From positions 1-13,582 of the forward strand of contig JAEVZN010000195.1 of assembly GCA_023392205.1 (NCBI GenBank): 13,582 nt of DNA, in the 5' to 3' direction. Below, piece by piece: positions 1-7,671 of this stretch. Below the pieces are notes generated by a model, which worked only from the letters and a program-made list of their open reading frames with translations, searched no databases and had not been told where the DNA came from. The position numbers and the translations under genes were made by a program. Source of the DNA: Pseudomonadota bacterium (GTDB lineage: Bacteria > Pseudomonadota > Alphaproteobacteria > Rhizobiales > Xanthobacteraceae). Positions within the stretch are counted from its first letter, which is position 1. Each line of letters begins with the position of its first letter.

Positions 1-380
<380 letters not shown>

Positions 381-484
381 GCTCTTGTCTTCAATGCCCA
401 TCATTTGGCGCGCTCGTTGAGAGTGCGTTGATGGAATATTGGTCAACGACCAGCCTTTACTTCTCACACAATCCGTCTTTCGCC

Positions 485-602
485 GGCCTGGTGGTTTTGG
501 CGGAGAGCCTGAACCCGATCCCATTCCGAACTCGGCCGTTAAACTCTCCCGCGCCAATGGTACTAAGTCTCAAGACTTTGAAGAGTAGGTCACTGCCAGG
601 CC
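485..602 (+). rRNA. rrf: 5S ribosomal RNA
   Basis: This is about 118 nt, the usual 5S length. The two ends form helix I: GGCCTGG at 485-491 pairs with CCAGGCC at 596-602. Internal hallmarks are CCCGATCCCATTCCGAACTC (from 513) and the loop around GCCAATGGTACT. It lies about 105 nt after the 23S end, in the normal rRNA operon order. The ends may be off by one or two bases. Confidence 0.96.
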
Positions 603-654
603 TGCAAAGGACGGATATCCCCCCTCGACACGATGACATTTCCGGATCTGATGG

Positions 655-678
655 AGCCGCCGCGATCGCGGCGGCTTT
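655..678 (+). terminator. GC-rich perfect hairpin between 5S and tRNA-fMet (possible terminator or processing site)
   Basis: Positions 655-676 form a perfect 22-nt palindrome: arm AGCCGCCGCGA and its reverse complement TCGCGGCGGCT. Only three T residues follow, so it is a weak match to an intrinsic terminator. Because a tRNA follows about 145 nt later and a much better terminator sits after that tRNA, this hairpin may instead be an RNA-processing signal or a leaky attenuator. Confidence 0.5.
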
Positions 679-737
679 GTCGTGTGGGGTTGTTCTCGAC
701 AGACGACAATCGGTTGGCCGAAAAGCCGAAGGATTTG

Positions 738-755
738 ACGCGGGGTGGAGCAGCC
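738..755 (+). repeat. Partial copy of the tRNA-fMet 5' end
   Basis: The 18 bases ACGCGGGGTGGAGCAGCC are identical to 822-839, which are the base before the initiator tRNA plus its first 17 nucleotides. The preceding AGGATT (730-735) is also shared with 815-820, with a 1-nt length difference between the two blocks. After 755 the similarity stops, so there is no anticodon arm, T arm or acceptor 3' strand. It cannot fold into a tRNA and looks like a duplication remnant. Confidence 0.85.
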
Positions 756-822
756 ACAGGCCGAAGCGCAAGCAAGGCCGCCGATCGTAAGGACCGGGCT
801 CTTCACAACGGCAGAGGATTAA

Positions 823-899
<77 letters not shown>

Positions 900-908
900 A
901 ATGGAAAG

Positions 909-941
909 ACCCGTCGGCTATCGGCCGGCGGGTTTTTTTTT
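909..941 (+). terminator. Rho-independent terminator of the rRNA/tRNA operon
   Basis: CCCGTCGGC (910-918) pairs with GCCGGCGGG (924-932) through a 5-nt loop, with one G:U wobble in a 9-bp stem extended by A909:T933. Nine consecutive T follow (933-941). This is a textbook intrinsic terminator ten bases after the tRNA. From its end to the next start codon at 1166 I see no further gene, only a probable promoter and leader region. Confidence 0.93.
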
Positions 942-1165
942 GTTGGCAGGTGTCTCCCCGGCTGATTTCCGGCCTCGACGTCGCGGACAATCGCGGCTTT
1001 CGTTCCGTGGCCCCTCTTTGCATACTGCATTCGCCTTCCATTGCTTCCGATTTCTCCTGCGCCTCCATGCCGCAATCCGGCGTTGCGGCGGCCGATTGCT
1101 TTGATCGGGTCGCAGACTTAAGGCCAGCTTCGACGTCGTTCTCACCCACACAACCAGGTGCCCCG

Positions 1166-2284
1166 ATGCTCTATGTCGATATCCCCACGTCTGCCGATCT
1201 CGCCGATCTGTCGGGCGTTCGCGAGGACATCTGCGTTTCGATCTATCTCGGTACCACGCCGCTCAGTCAGGATGCCGGAGCGGATCGGATTGAATTGAAG
1301 AATTTGTCCAAGGAAGCGATCGCCCAGCTTGAATCGGCCGGTGCCGACAAACGGCGCGTCGCAGCCGTGGCTGAGCACATCGACGACCTGACCGACGATG
1401 ATGAATTCTGGCGTTTCCAGGCGCGCAGTCTTGGCATCCTGGTCACGCCCGACAACATGCGCACGTTCCGGCTGCCGAATGCCCTGCAGCCGATGACAGC
1501 CGTGTCCGATCGCTTCCACCTCAAGCCGCTGCTGCGTGCAACCACTTTTCCTAACGCGGCCTATCTGCTGGCGCTGTCCGAAAACGCGGTGCGTCTCGTC
1601 GAGGTGCTGGCCGAACTGCCGCCGGCCGAGGTGAAGGTGGATGGCCTGCCGAAGGACGCCGCCAGTGCGGTCGGCAAGTCGACGCTGAACGACCGCTCGC
1701 CGAGCGGGCGCATCACCGGGACCGAAGGCCAGAACGTGCGGTTGCGCCAGTTCGCACGCAAGGTCGATCAGGCCTTGCGTCCGCTCCTGTCAGGCGGCGC
1801 ATTGCCGCTGGTGCTGGCATCGGACAGCAGGCTGGCCTCCATCTATCGTTCGGTGAACAGCTATCCCGAGCTTGCGCCGGATGTCATCGACGGCAGTCCC
1901 GACCGCGTCACCGATGCGAACCTCGCCGAAAGTGCCCGTGGCGTACTCGATGCGCTCTATGCCGCGCAGATTGCGGAATGGGTGGAGCTGTTCGAAGCGC
2001 GCGACAGCCAGGGCCGGGTTGCGACCGATCTTGGCGACGCCGCGCGCGCCGCGACGTTCGGTGCGGTGGATTCGATTCTGGTCGATATCGACGAGGCCAT
2101 CCCTGGCGCGATCGATGATAAAGGCACGCTGACGCTCGCGGACAAGGCCTCCGCCGACAGCTACGATGTGGTCGATGAGATTGCGCGGCGCGTGATCGGG
2201 GCCGGTGGCCGTGTCTATGCCGTGCGCAAGGACGACATCCCGCGCGGCAAACCGCTCGCCGCCATCCTGCGTTACGCAGTGTGA
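1166..2284 (+). CDS. baeRF-family (bacterial archaeo-eukaryotic release-factor-like) protein
   Basis: The product is 372 aa, soluble, with no signal peptide. I place it in the bacterial release-factor-like superfamily (baeRF, probably the family-11 type common in rhizobia), distantly related to eRF1/Pelota. The placement rests on remembered resemblance: the N-terminal block MLYVDIP...DICVSIYLGTTPL, the middle FHLKPLLRATTFPNAAYLLALSENAVRLVEV, and a C-terminal eRF1-domain-3-like segment from about residue 285 with GAVDSILVDIDEAIPG and the ending GGRVYAVRKDDIP. Members are predicted to act on ribosomes or stalled translation; no activity is shown by sequence. The ATG at 1166 is chosen because AGGTG lies 6 nt upstream and similarity begins there; the frame stays open upstream to 950 with compositionally unconvincing residues. 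It is the first gene after the rRNA operon and convergent with the next. Confidence 0.75.
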   Translation: MLYVDIPTSADLADLSGVREDICVSIYLGTTPLSQDAGADRIELKNLSKEAIAQLESAGADKRRVAAVAEHIDDLTDDDEFWRFQARSLGILVTPDNMRTFRLPNALQPMTAVSDRFHLKPLLRATTFPNAAYLLALSENAVRLVEVLAELPPAEVKVDGLPKDAASAVGKSTLNDRSPSGRITGTEGQNVRLRQFARKVDQALRPLLSGGALPLVLASDSRLASIYRSVNSYPELAPDVIDGSPDRVTDANLAESARGVLDALYAAQIAEWVELFEARDSQGRVATDLGDAARAATFGAVDSILVDIDEAIPGAIDDKGTLTLADKASADSYDVVDEIARRVIGAGGRVYAVRKDDIPRGKPLAAILRYAV

Positions 2285-2290
2285 CCTTGT

Positions 2291-2317
2291 GCGGGATCGG
2301 AAAATTGCCGGTCCCGC
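2291..2317. terminator. Hairpin between convergent genes, candidate bidirectional terminator
   Basis: GCGGGATCGG (2291-2300) pairs with CCGGTCCCGC (2308-2317), 10 bp with one G:U, and a 7-nt loop AAAATTG. It sits in the 45-bp gap between two convergent stop codons, which is where a shared terminator is expected. There is no long T tract on either side, so efficiency is uncertain. Confidence 0.5.
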
Positions 2318-2329
2318 GTCTCGGCCGCC

Positions 2330-3460
2330 TTACTGATGAAACTCCGGCAGCCGGTTGAGAATGTCGGCGACCGGCTCTGCGGTCCAGGCTTGCGTGACAT
2401 AGTCGCGATGGGTCTCTTCCGGATTGCCGGCGATAAAGACGACACTGCCAGGCTGGATATTGCCATCGAGGCTGCGTGCAAGCGGGATCTTCTTGTCAGT
2501 AAGCCTGCGCTGCAATTCGAGATTGCGGGCGCGTGTGGAACCCAGATAGCCACTGATGAAGAATCCGCGGCGGTTCTTCAAGATCCAGTTTTCGAACTGG
2601 TCGAGTTCGCCGTAGAGCGAATCCAGAAGTACAATTCCCTTCAACCGTCCGTCCATATGCGCAAGCCGCATCGCCCAGGCGGTCGGTACATAGCCGCCGC
2701 TATAGCTGACAAAGATCACCGGCAGCTTGAAGAAGGTCCGCGCGGCGCGCGGCTGCCCCAGCATCAGCGCGAATTGTTCGCCGGCCTCACGAAGGAATTC
2801 GTCGAAAAAACCTGGCTCCCAGAAGGCTCCCGGCGACGAATCCGCGGCCGCGACCGCAAATTGCGGCGCGACCAGCACCGCATTGGCATCCGCGCGTGTG
2901 ATCTGCGCCGCCACCTGCTGGCGATCGCGCACATCGCGGTCAATCCTGGCGCCATGTCCGTGAAAGAATACGACGATCACCGCCGGCTTGCGGATGTCGA
3001 ACCCTTTCGGGATATGCAGCAGCACGCGCGGATCGACATATGTCTCGTTCTCCCAATAGACCTGACCGCGTGCGCCGCGCCGCCCGAAGCGTCCCTCGAA
3101 AAATACATCGAAGAACGGCTTGCCCGTCGCCGGATTGGTCCCGTCATAGGGATAGGGTGCGGATTCGAATTCCATGATCTCCGTGCGGCCCGCAAAGTCG
3201 GACAGCCGCGGCCGCGGCTTTCGGATCGCCGGGCGCGCACGCGGTAACGGAATGGAGTCCGAGACATCGGCCGGGGTTTCGATCCCCACGGTGTCATCCT
3301 CCTCGGCAGCGCCGGCTGTCGAAATCATGCCGTGTTCGAAAGACAGAATGGCCGCTGCGATCAGGCTTGCGACCATCAATCCTGTCAATGCGTTCAGGCC
3401 GCTGGCTTTCACGCACAACTCCGCGGTCAAAAAATGGGCGACGCGCTGAAAACTCACCAC
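2330..3460 (-). CDS. Exported or membrane-anchored alpha/beta-hydrolase-like protein
   Basis: The product is 376 aa from a GTG at 3460. A hydrophobic stretch at about residues 21-41, preceded by Lys18 and followed by a polar Pro/Arg-rich linker (about 52-88), suggests a signal anchor or signal peptide. The rest looks like an alpha/beta hydrolase: strand plus oxyanion-type turn VIVVFFHGHGA (161-171), nucleophile-elbow-like VSYSGGY with Ser254, a strand ending LLDS with Asp280, and a late His351 in ETHRDY, giving a plausible Ser-Asp-His triad in the right order. Substrate is unknown; an esterase or a non-catalytic fold member is possible. An ATG at 3376 (residue 29), closely preceded by AGGA, is a real alternative start that would put the hydrophobic segment at the N-terminus like a signal peptide. 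It is divergent from the gene at 3670 and convergent with the baeRF gene. Confidence 0.72.
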   Translation of the reverse strand: MVSFQRVAHFLTAELCVKASGLNALTGLMVASLIAAAILSFEHGMISTAGAAEEDDTVGIETPADVSDSIPLPRARPAIRKPRPRLSDFAGRTEIMEFESAPYPYDGTNPATGKPFFDVFFEGRFGRRGARGQVYWENETYVDPRVLLHIPKGFDIRKPAVIVVFFHGHGARIDRDVRDRQQVAAQITRADANAVLVAPQFAVAAADSSPGAFWEPGFFDEFLREAGEQFALMLGQPRAARTFFKLPVIFVSYSGGYVPTAWAMRLAHMDGRLKGIVLLDSLYGELDQFENWILKNRRGFFISGYLGSTRARNLELQRRLTDKKIPLARSLDGNIQPGSVVFIAGNPEETHRDYVTQAWTAEPVADILNRLPEFHQ

Positions 3461-3669
3461 ACCATTGCGCCGAATTCTGTGGCACCGATCCGAAGCGGAT
3501 GCTTTAGCTATCGAATCAAACCGCGCATCCGGTAAATATGAATCACGTCCGCAAAATGGTCGTGAGCCGGTGAAGTCGATACGTCCGGCTACCGGCTGTC
3601 TTGCGCCTGCCGGCCATTGCTTTCACGCGAGTCGTCCCGCGCCATTTCGACCTTAGGCCCCAAACCGTC
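3461..3669. promoter_or_regulatory. Divergent intergenic region between two exported-protein genes
   Basis: This 209-bp stretch must hold the promoters of both flanking genes. The one symmetric element I see is CGGATGC (3496-3502) with its reverse complement GCATCCG (3525-3531), 22 nt apart, around AT-richer sequence. No confident -35/-10 pair is called. Confidence 0.35.
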
Positions 3670-4812
3670 ATGTTGCATCTCGCACGCTGTCTCTCTTCCG
3701 CTCTTCTCCTTGCCTGTCTGACTCTGCCGGCTGCCGTGCCCGCCTTGGCCACCGGCAAACCGGAAGCCGCGAGCGTCAACGATACCGCACGATATCTGGC
3801 GGGTCTCCCTCCAGCCGAGACGTCGCCGCTGCAAAAATTCACCAAGGACGGTGCATGGCAATTGCATGCCCGAGCGTTCGATGCCTCCTGGCGCGAACTC
3901 GATGCCAAGCGGTTGTCGAAAATCCGGTCCTGGTCCGCGGCCAATCTCAAGACGCGCCCTGCGCCGCTCTATTACATGTTCAGCGGACCGGATTTTCTTT
4001 ACGCCGAGGCCTTCTTCCCGAACGCCAGCACCTATGTCCTGAGCGGGCTCGAACCAGTCGGACGCGTCCCCGATATCAACGAGAAGACCCGGCAGGCATT
4101 GTCCGGCCTGCGGTCGTCGATGAATTCGTCGATCTCGCTCAGCTTCTTCATCACCAAGAACATGAAAAGTCAGCTGCGGGAAACCGTGCTGTCGGGGACC
4201 TTGCCGATTATCCTGGTGTATGCCGCCCGCGCCGGCAAGACGGTCAGCGATGTCAGTCTGATCACGCTCGATAACGAGGGCAAGGTTACGCCCGATGCGG
4301 GCAACGCACCGAAAAAAGGGGTGCAGGGCGCACGCATCGTGCTTGGCGGCAAGGACGGGCAGCCCGAACAGACCATCTATTATTTCAGCACCGATGTGTC
4401 CGATTCCGGGGTGAAGCAATCCGGCTTTCTGAAATTCTGCGAAAGCCTCGGCATGGGAGACGGGATGTTCAAAAGTGCTTCCTATCTGCCGCATAGCGGT
4501 TCCTTTTCGCAGGTCCGCGATTTTGTCATCAGCAAGAGCCAGCAGATCGTTCAGGACGATTCCGGCATCCCGGTGAACTACCTGAAGGCCGACCAATGGA
4601 CGCTGCAACCGTTCGGCCGCTATCTCGGCCCGATTGCAATCTTCCCTGGCCGCCACCAGGCGCGGCTTGACCAGATCTACCGCAAGGGACCGGTCAAGCC
4701 GCTGGATTTCGGCATGGGCTATCGCTGGCGTCCGAACGAATCCAATGTCCTGCTGGCGGTCCGCAAGGATCTCAGCGCGCAGCAGGAGAGCCAGGCTTTA
4801 CCGCGCCCCTAG
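3670..4812 (+). CDS. Secreted protein of unknown function
   Basis: The product is 380 aa from the ATG at 3670; I do not recognise a family. It starts with a clear Sec-type signal (LARCLSSALLLACLTLPAAVPALA, likely cleaved after ALA at residue 27). LLAC at residues 13-16 also resembles a short lipobox, so a lipoprotein is a weaker alternative. The mature part is globular with no membrane segments. Distinctive blocks are APLYYMFSGPDFLYAEAFFPNA (98-119) and a C-terminal RWRPNESNVLLAVRKDL region. The first upstream start in frame, a TTG at 3601, would add 23 polar residues before the signal peptide, so 3670 is preferred. It is divergent from the hydrolase-like gene and 33 nt upstream of the extradiol dioxygenase gene, with which it may share a transcript. 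Confidence 0.78.
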   Translation: MLHLARCLSSALLLACLTLPAAVPALATGKPEAASVNDTARYLAGLPPAETSPLQKFTKDGAWQLHARAFDASWRELDAKRLSKIRSWSAANLKTRPAPLYYMFSGPDFLYAEAFFPNASTYVLSGLEPVGRVPDINEKTRQALSGLRSSMNSSISLSFFITKNMKSQLRETVLSGTLPIILVYAARAGKTVSDVSLITLDNEGKVTPDAGNAPKKGVQGARIVLGGKDGQPEQTIYYFSTDVSDSGVKQSGFLKFCESLGMGDGMFKSASYLPHSGSFSQVRDFVISKSQQIVQDDSGIPVNYLKADQWTLQPFGRYLGPIAIFPGRHQARLDQIYRKGPVKPLDFGMGYRWRPNESNVLLAVRKDLSAQQESQALPRP

Positions 4813-4845
4813 TGCGGGGCATGATCGGTCCGCAGGTGGCCGACA

Positions 4846-5724
4846 ATGCATCTCATCCGCCAGATGGGCTATTTGGCAATCGCGACGCCGGAACCGGAGC
4901 GCTCCGCGTGCGACCTCTGTGACATTACCGGCGTTCACGAAACCAATCGCGGCGACGATTACGTCTATGTGTCATCAAATGCGCGCCATTGCGAAGTGGC
5001 TTATCTGCGCGACCGGAGACGCGGTATTCGCGCCGTCGGCCTGGAAGCGATGGACGAGGGTGCGGTCGACGAGGTTCAGCGTCGCGTCCAGTCCGAAGGT
5101 CTCAACATTCTCAGCGACCGGCCGCTTCTGCCGCGGGTCAAGCGTGCGGTGCGTTTTGCAACGCCGTTCGGCCCGGTCTTCGAAGTCCACACGGCCATCG
5201 CGCGCGAACAGGTGGGCGCCGAAAGGGCGAACGGAAAGCGCGTGCGGCGGCTTGAGCATGTAAACTTGCGTGCCAGCGATCCGCAGGGCCTTCACGATCT
5301 GGTCGTAGGAGTCCTCGGCATGAAGCTTTCAGACCGCACGACGAACTACGAGCGTGCCTGGTACCGTGCGGCCGATGGCTATCATCATACGTTTGCCTGC
5401 GGGCCGGGGAGCGGCCTGCATCATTATGCCTTCGATGCGCATACGCTTTACGACCTCGCGGGGATTGCCGATGCGCTGGTGGAAAAAGGTCGCGGCTTGT
5501 TGTGGGGAATCGGACGGCACGGGCCGGGCAACAACCTCTTCTCGTATTATCTCGACCCGAATGATTGCGTCGTGGAAGCGTCGTTCGGTCTCACCCGCAT
5601 TGAAGATGACGAAGGTCACCAGCCGGGCAACTGGCCATTCGATTCCAGGAGCAATGTCCTCGACCGCTGGGGTTCGCAGCCGCCGGACGTCTATGCGCGT
5701 GCGTTAACCCCTTTCTTGATCTGA
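4846..5724 (+). CDS. Type I extradiol ring-cleavage dioxygenase (VOC superfamily, two-domain)
   Basis: The product is 292 aa, the usual length for BphC-like enzymes that open catechol-type rings with Fe(II) and O2 in the cytoplasm. The C-terminal domain (about 134-250) carries the expected residues: His138 (RLEHVNL), His193 (LHHYAFD; His192 is adjacent) and Glu244 (CVVEASFG) as the metal triad, plus His181, His225 (GRHGPGNN) and Tyr234 (SYYLDP). The 225-234-244 spacing equals that of BphC His241-Tyr250-Glu260 as I remember it. The N-terminal half (1-120) is the degenerate partner domain. Substrate cannot be read from sequence; no hydrolase, ferredoxin or ring-hydroxylating gene is nearby to define a pathway. 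A non-ring-cleaving VOC relative is the main alternative. The gap to the upstream gene is short and the gap downstream is 288 nt, so it is not obviously part of the transporter operon. Confidence 0.78.
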   Translation: MHLIRQMGYLAIATPEPERSACDLCDITGVHETNRGDDYVYVSSNARHCEVAYLRDRRRGIRAVGLEAMDEGAVDEVQRRVQSEGLNILSDRPLLPRVKRAVRFATPFGPVFEVHTAIAREQVGAERANGKRVRRLEHVNLRASDPQGLHDLVVGVLGMKLSDRTTNYERAWYRAADGYHHTFACGPGSGLHHYAFDAHTLYDLAGIADALVEKGRGLLWGIGRHGPGNNLFSYYLDPNDCVVEASFGLTRIEDDEGHQPGNWPFDSRSNVLDRWGSQPPDVYARALTPFLI

Positions 5725-5762
5725 TCGCTGCGCTTAACAACACCACAATTCGCGCCGTTGCG

Positions 5763-5791
5763 GCAATGCAGCGACGAATTGGTGCAATGCA
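5763..5791. repeat. Direct repeat GCAATGCA x2, 21 bp apart
   Basis: GCAATGCA occurs at 5763-5770 and 5784-5791, two helical turns apart, in the gap between the dioxygenase and transporter genes. A related CCAATGCA occurs at 5939-5946. An inverted pair CAATTCG (5746-5752) / CGAATTG (5775-5781) overlaps this area. The spacing is compatible with a regulator site, but no family is recognised. Confidence 0.35.
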
Positions 5792-5821
5792 CGCTGAAAT
5801 AACTTCGCAAAATCAATGTCC

Positions 5822-5856
5822 TTCACTGAAACAACGTCGACGTTATTATGAATAAT
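5822..5856 (+). promoter_or_regulatory. Candidate promoter and palindromic operator upstream of the transporter operon
   Basis: A possible sigma-70 promoter is TTCACT (5822-5827), 16-nt spacer, TATTAT (5844-5849, 5 of 6 to consensus). The spacer contains a perfect 12-bp palindrome AACGTCGACGTT (5833-5844), and a second small inverted repeat ATTAT-ga-ATAAT spans 5845-5856. The area is AT-rich against a GC-rich background. This would leave a ~155-nt leader before the start codon at 6013. The palindrome between -35 and -10 is where a repressor would sit. Confidence 0.42.
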
Positions 5857-6012
5857 TCTCTTTTCAACCGACGATCAAACTGAGTAGCCTGCTATTTCTG
5901 CGATTGCAGTCAGCACACGCGAATTTGTCGCATGTTGACCAATGCAAGTTGTGGCAACGCTGTCCAAGCCGGCAAAGACCGGTCCGACACAGTGATATGG
6001 GAGACGACGCCA

Positions 6013-7023
6013 ATGACGAGATTAGCAACGCGTGTTGCAGGGGGGGCGCTTGCAGCGATCTGTGCAAGCGTGCTCGCAATGCCGGCCCAGGCGGCCTGGG
6101 AGCCGACGCGCCCGGTTGAGTTTATTGTTCCTGCAGGCACCGGCGGCGGCGCCGATCAGATGGCACGCACGATCCAGGGGATCGTGACCAAGCATAATCT
6201 GATGAAGCAGCCGATGGTGGTCATCAACAAGGCCGGCGGCGCGGGCGGCGAAGGCTTTCTCGACGTCAAAGGTGCGCGCAACAACCCGCACAAGATCATC
6301 ATCACCCTGTCAAACCTGTTCACGACACCGCTGGCCACCGGCATACCCTTTAATTGGAAGGATCTGACGCCAGTTGCTATGCTCGCGCTCGACGAGTTCG
6401 TGCTGTGGGTCGGCGCGGATACGCCCTACAAGACCGTCAAGGAATATGTCGACGCCGTGAAGGCGGCGCCTCCCGGCTCCATGAAGATGGGCGGCACGGG
6501 CTCCAAGCAGGAAGACCAGATCATCACGGTCGCCATGGAAAAGGCGACCGGAGCCAAGTTCACCTACATCCCCTATCGTGGGGGCGGTGAGGTTGCAGTG
6601 CAATTGGTCGGCGGCCATGTGAATTCCACCGTCAACAATCCGATCGAGGCCGTAGCGCAATGGCGTGGCGGCAAGGTGCGCCCGCTCTGCGTCTTCGACG
6701 GGCAGCCGATGAGCTACAAGGATGTGATTGCCGACGGCAAGAGCTGGGCGGATGTTCCGACCTGCAAGTCGCAAGGCATCGACATGGAATATCTGATGCT
6801 GCGCGGCATCTTCATGGGTCCGAACGCCACCAAGGATCAGGTCAACTTCTACGTCGATCTGTTCAAGAAGGTGCGCGAAACACCCGAATGGAAAGACCTG
6901 ATGAAGAATGGCGCCTTCAATACCACCTTCATGACCGGCGATGAATACGCCAAGTGGGTGGCGAAGGAAGAAGAGCGTCACCGCGAGCTGATGAAGGAAG
7001 CCGGCTTCCTCGCCGGACAATAA
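6013..7023 (+). CDS. tctC: Tripartite tricarboxylate transporter, periplasmic substrate-binding protein (TctC/Bug family)
   Basis: The product is 336 aa. It begins with a Sec signal peptide ending MPAQA-AW (cleavage about residue 27). The mature protein starts with the Bug-family pattern: WEPTRPVEFIVPAGTGGGADQMAR, where the Gly-rich loop contacts the ligand carboxylates, followed by MVVINKAGGAGGEG and a middle TYIPYRGGGEVAVQLVGGHV block. It captures an organic acid in the periplasm and delivers it to the TctBA membrane pair encoded next. The ATG at 6013 is chosen over 5932 because GGGAGA lies 9 nt upstream and the signal peptide starts there. It heads the tctCBA operon; a hairpin follows the stop. 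The ligand is not determinable from sequence; proximity to oxc and frc suggests oxalate or a related acid. Confidence 0.93.
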   Translation: MTRLATRVAGGALAAICASVLAMPAQAAWEPTRPVEFIVPAGTGGGADQMARTIQGIVTKHNLMKQPMVVINKAGGAGGEGFLDVKGARNNPHKIIITLSNLFTTPLATGIPFNWKDLTPVAMLALDEFVLWVGADTPYKTVKEYVDAVKAAPPGSMKMGGTGSKQEDQIITVAMEKATGAKFTYIPYRGGGEVAVQLVGGHVNSTVNNPIEAVAQWRGGKVRPLCVFDGQPMSYKDVIADGKSWADVPTCKSQGIDMEYLMLRGIFMGPNATKDQVNFYVDLFKKVRETPEWKDLMKNGAFNTTFMTGDEYAKWVAKEEERHRELMKEAGFLAGQ

Positions 7024-7040
7024 CACTCATCGGCGAATTC

Positions 7041-7070
7041 GGCCGGCAGCGCGACGTGCTGCTGCCGGCC
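7041..7070 (+). promoter_or_regulatory. Intercistronic hairpin between tctC and tctB
   Basis: GGCCGGCAGC (7041-7050) and GCTGCCGGCC (7061-7070) form a perfect 10-bp stem with a 10-nt loop, starting 17 nt after the tctC stop. No T tract follows, so it is better read as an mRNA 3'-end stabiliser or partial attenuator that leaves more binding-protein message than membrane-subunit message. Confidence 0.6.
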
Positions 7071-7097
7071 TCTGCTCCAAAAATCATTGAGGCTGTG

Positions 7098-7598
7098 ATG
7101 TCCAATCCGCAGGAACATGCCGGTGGGCCGGCGCACGACTATGTCGAAATCGGCGTCGCGCTCGCCATGCTGGTGTTCGGTGCGATCGTGATCTACGGCG
7201 CCTTGCTGCTTGGAATCGGCTGGGGCCTGGAAGGCCCACAAGCCGGGTTCTTCCCGTTCTATGTCGGCCTGATCATCGTCGGCGGCAGCCTGATCAATCT
7301 GTTCAACACCATTCGCACGGCCGATTACACGGGCCTGTTCGCCGAGTGGCACCAGTTGCGCGATGTGGCGAAGATCCTTGTCCCGGCCACCATCTATGTC
7401 TTTGTCATTCCCTATATCGGCATCTATGTTGCGTCCGCGATCCTGATCGGGCTCTTCATGCGTTGGCTCGGCAAATACAGCTGGGCGAAAACGCTCGGCC
7501 TCGCGATCGCCATGCCGCTCCTGACCTTCATCATTTTCGAACGCTGGTTCCTCGTGGCATTGCCCAAGGGTCCGTTGGAAACCTGGCTTGGCTATTGA
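7098..7598 (+). CDS. tctB: Tripartite tricarboxylate transporter, small membrane subunit (TctB family)
   Basis: The product is 166 aa with hydrophobic segments at about residues 16-41, 51-71, 89-122 (long enough for two helices) and 131-147, the usual TctB topology of four to five helices. Family-like motifs are LEGPQAGFFPFYVGLIIVGG and the C-terminal FERWFLVALPKGPLE. It partners the large subunit in the inner membrane. Start choice: ATG 7098 gives a short polar N-terminus directly before the first helix, whereas the longer frame from 6954 would overlap tctC and add unrelated residues. A weak GAGG lies 7 nt upstream; translation may depend partly on coupling. The gap to tctC is 74 nt. Confidence 0.9.
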   Translation: MSNPQEHAGGPAHDYVEIGVALAMLVFGAIVIYGALLLGIGWGLEGPQAGFFPFYVGLIIVGGSLINLFNTIRTADYTGLFAEWHQLRDVAKILVPATIYVFVIPYIGIYVASAILIGLFMRWLGKYSWAKTLGLAIAMPLLTFIIFERWFLVALPKGPLETWLGY

Positions 7599-7671
7599 TC
7601 GGAAAACGCAAGCGCAACGACGCCGCAACATGAGCAAACGATAAGCGGCGGGCTTACGGGGGAATTACGAG

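Noticed and set aside
3589..4656. 355-codon minus-strand frame opposite the secreted protein
   Set aside because: The + strand frame has a signal peptide and normal composition; the reverse frame follows from GC bias at codon positions.
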